A stretch of 64,000 nucleotides of DNA, taken from NCBI GenBank assembly GCA_019096065.1, contig JAGUCH010000001.1, positions 8,122,001 through 8,186,000 on the forward strand. The letters are read 5' to 3'. This document shows positions 60,768 to 64,000 of this stretch, piece after piece. Position 1 is the stretch's first letter; the number at the start of each line of letters is the position of its first letter. This DNA is from Paracyclopina nana (Eukaryota > Arthropoda > Copepoda > Cyclopoida > Cyclopettidae). The translations under genes and the position numbers were made by a program. The notes beneath the pieces were generated by a model that worked only from the letters and a program-made list of their open reading frames with translations, was not told the origin of the DNA and did no database searches.

Positions 60768-63700
60768 GTGAGAATTGTTTCTTTTGTCGTCAAGAGGTCT
60801 GCTGCTATTTCCGTCGATAAATCACTTCGATTCAATCCACCGATTCGTTTTTACATTACGTGCATGCGCTGCTGCTATGTGTGTCACCTCCTCATCCGTC
60901 ATCATTAAAAGCCGGCTCTCGTGACCTTTGCCGGCGAAAATGGATTGGTTGGAGAAGCATAAAGAGCATGCTTCGGGGGGCCCATGTTGTGACAACATTT
61001 TCGTGATGCGCCCATGAAAAGTGGCCATGTTCGCCATCACGTTTTTCGCGGATGTGGCATTATCTCCAGCCTACGAAAATATGGTGACAAGTGTGAGCTG
61101 CGCTTTGTTGAATGCGCTCCAGCTCCTATAGGGCGTTTGTCGCGCGAGTCCGCCCTCGAGTGGTGACATTTTCTTATTGGCCGCACGACAACTTTTGTCT
61201 CGCTTGTTCCCGCCCTTCCTTGCCAGTTTGTCACCAATTGTCATCGGAAGAGCGCCACCAGGAAAGCCGGTGGCGGCCGCAAGGAAAGCCGTGGCACGGC
61301 CCAACCATGCCGCTGAGCCACCGGCTCTCCGGTTGTGGTGCATGCGATGATGCCAACTCCCGATAAGAGAGAATCGTGACAACGCCGAGTCTAGCTTTTC
61401 CATCTGCTGCCTGCGAGCCAGCAGCCCCAGCTCGCAAGCTGGCAAGCTCTTTTCGAGCATAAAAAACGGCGTTGCATGATGCGACACAGCACAAAGCCGA
61501 GCTTATGCTCCAGCAGCCGATGGGCTGCATGGAGACACGGTCAGCAATGATGCGTGCACGGGCCGCATCATCGCCGAAACCCACTCGTTTATTCCACTCG
61601 TTAGATCTCCTTTGAAAAATCCCCCCGTCCAAACAGGTTCTCGTGGCCTACGTGCGTGGTAGGTGACAGAAACGAGTTCTGGGGCCAATCATCTCCGGCT
61701 CGGCCAGTTCTTTTTTCCGTGGGCTAATGGCCCGGGTGGCATTGCTGCCAAAATCCGAGGGACACTGGCAAGCGTGCATTGCCATGTCATAATGAGATGA
61801 CTTGGCCTGGAATCTGCGCTGGCTGGGGCCGGACAGGGTCCGCGCTCGGTGGTGGCACGGTGGCAACGCCCATCTTAAAAAAGGTTGACAGAAATCATTA
61901 TTTACCAGCATAGCGGAGTCTGCTACGCTCGGGGTCAGCCTCGGCGGTGACCCCGACGAGCACTCCGCCGCGGACAAGTGGTGGTTAACTTTTTAAAGGG
62001 AATTCTCTATTTACTCGGGTTTTCTCAAGTTTCTGCCATCTCGGCTGACGTTGTGACGTGACCAAATACTGAAGGCTAAGTATGCTCGCATGCGCTTTTG
62101 TATGCCTTCAGCACCCAAAAAGGATTAATTTCCGACAGGTCACCGTTACGGCTCATGTCAAGGAACATTCCTCGGAGGAAAAATTGAAAACCTACCTGGA
62201 AGCCCGTAATTGCGCTCAATCAAGCTTCTTCTAAGTTGTCAAAAGTGCTCAATTTGCGAGTTGTCAACTGCGTGACTTCGCAGCAGTAGCATTGCATATC
62301 GTGTAGAAGAAAGCCAGAATTTTAAGCAAATAGTGACAAGAGAGGCGGACATCTGGGGAACGAAGAAAGTCTTTGTTCACGCATGACAAGATGACATTTC
62401 AGCGTCAGGTCAAGCTCCTCCTCCCTTTGCGCTCTTGCAAACGTGAAGAAGCGATAATAAGCCAAGTCCTTCCAATATGTCAGCTTAAAATGCGTTCACA
62501 TGGCAGTGGACATGACAGCATGCAACAACTGAGTGCAAAATTTGGCTGCCCTTGTCAAGCCCAAAATAAAAGTGATAAAAGTGGCAGCGATTTCCCCTGG
62601 CACAAAGCTGCCAGCATTCTACACTCTGGAAATCTATTGTCAGGCCAATTTCCTGATCTTATCCAGTTTCGATCACTTCCAAATCGAACTCGCTGGGATC
62701 CATCCAGGTAGCCGCCCACTTATTAAATGTTCCACTGCGAGCATTAAGGTCATCTGCTTTTCCGCTGAGCTCAGCAAAAATCCGATCCTTTTTTTGCGTC
62801 AGGGAAATTTGCGTGCACCAGCATATCCTCGATGCGATGATGATGATGATGAAGATGGTGGCGGGGAGGACGAGGATTTCGAGTGCATTCAGCATATTTT
62901 TTTAGTGTACGCATTGCAATTTGGAAACTTGTGAGGTCTTGCAATTTTCCATTCCTGCTGCATGTTTGGCCAAAAAGCAGCATCGCGAGCGAGCTAGGCA
63001 GGCTTATAATTAGAGGACTCTGGGCCTGTATGCATCTGGGAAAATGTTGTGGCCCGGATTTGACACCCATGGCTGACGGGAATGCTCCCGATCGAAGTCA
63101 TGACAAGCTGAGTGACTGACATATCCAATCCGAGATTCATTAGGCCAACCACGGCTGGGGGCGCAATTCGACTCACGATTTAGAGATGACAAGCACCAAG
63201 ATGATGAACATTCCTTGATGGCTCCCCAAATGACAATCTCGCTCCGGGGCGATCTGACCTCGCTAGCAGCCATTGGTTGGGTGACAAATGACGCCGCATC
63301 TCCATAAATGCCAATTACCACCAGCCATGCCAAATCGCATCATTACAGATTGTTCTTGTCGGCGATCAACTCCGCAGCCACATTCGATTTTGGGAAAGTT
63401 CACGTGTGTAATGATGCTAGCTACCGAGAGAGCAAGAGCTTTATGCTGATGATGCCAAGAAAGAATTCAGATCATGGCTTGGCGGCCATTTTGGTTATTG
63501 GCTGGCTCCCCTGACGAGCAACCAATCAGGCTGGAAAGTGATACCAGATCAGCAGCAGCAGCCTAGGGTGGACACAAGAAAGATGATCTCTTGGCACACG
63601 CAGATATGACATCGCCCATGCAACCCACCAAGGACCCAAGTCATCTATTCCACCCCAGCCAATCTTGATAAGGAATGCGGCACAATTACAAGCAGCCTCG

Positions 63701-64000
63701 TCGTTGCCATCATCATCATGAAGAAGCTGATACCAATCTCTAGTACTCGGAGAAGAAGGCCGGACTCACCTGCTGCTAGCAGATTCTCCAGAATTCACAG
63801 TTAAATTGATACTTTTGCGGCTGATTTGACAGATTACACAGACGACGGAGAGGGGAGAGAAAATTTATGCACAGCCCGTTCAAATGTAGCTTGTTTTCAA
63901 TTAGCTGGCCAGTTTTTCTTGGCACTACTCTACCTCGGCTGGACTAATTGAAAATGGGGTCTCCTCCGTCCTATGGTCAGGATCAGCTGCTACCGCCATC

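Larger units (their letters stand above)
58738..64000. other. No confidently supported gene; partly GC-rich non-coding sequence
   Basis: Apart from a candidate exon at 60585-60767 and a CAG microsatellite I see nothing definable. The 61100-62000 region is richer in G and C, so several overlapping frames on both strands stay open by composition. Confidence 0.5.

Noticed and set aside
61071-61977. Several overlapping frames on both strands
   Set aside because: High GC lowers stop frequency, and no frame stands out.
1-64000. CRISPR arrays, rRNA genes, bacterial operons
   Set aside because: No regularly spaced repeats, no rRNA-like sequence and eukaryotic introns are present; nothing supports a prokaryotic reading.

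Overview
The window looks like a gene-poor stretch of an animal genome, most likely an arthropod. The evidence is the short introns (about 53-125 nt, GTAAG..AG) in one mobile element, a TCAGTG initiator-type motif, frequent CTG/CAG and GA/CT microsatellites, and an animal-type Ty3/gypsy element. No host gene could be recognised with confidence. Species cannot be decided from the sequence alone, and a crustacean or another non-insect arthropod is only a guess.

Two large mobile elements carry nearly all the clear coding signal. (1) 14853-22407 is an old, decayed DNA transposon of about 7.6 kb. Its ends are inverted (CACGGCATAA at the left, its complement at the right), and both ends hold copies of a subterminal motif (ACTAGTGTAAATGTCAATTA-like). 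It has two head-to-head genes around a short CCAAT-rich promoter: rightwards a transposase related to the Tnp2/Transposase_21 (CACTA/EnSpm-like) type, and leftwards a multi-exon gene of unknown function. Both are broken by many frameshifts. (2) 36588-44091 is a complete, young Ty3/gypsy LTR retrotransposon on the minus strand. It has 297-bp LTRs that look identical, a 5-bp target duplication (CATGT), a primer-binding site, a polypurine tract, and gag-protease-RT-RNaseH-integrase broken by one single-base frameshift in RT. Downstream of pol, in the env position, are two further intact ORFs. Both encode predicted membrane proteins that I do not recognise.

These two env-position ORFs are the most novel content. 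One has an internal MGSGQS start suggesting myristoylation, one membrane span, a basic stop-transfer and a PPVY late-domain-like motif in a proline-rich tail. The other has a long coiled coil and a C-terminal membrane anchor, and a strong splice acceptor sits directly before its ATG. Candidate splice donors lie in the duplicated 5' leader and just after pol, so spliced subgenomic expression is plausible.

The rest (1-14852, 22408-36587, 44092-64000) is non-coding as far as I can see: microsatellites, a few unusually good inverted repeats, one tRNA-promoter-like cassette with a T6 terminator, a TATA-box candidate, and a handful of low-confidence exon-like stretches.
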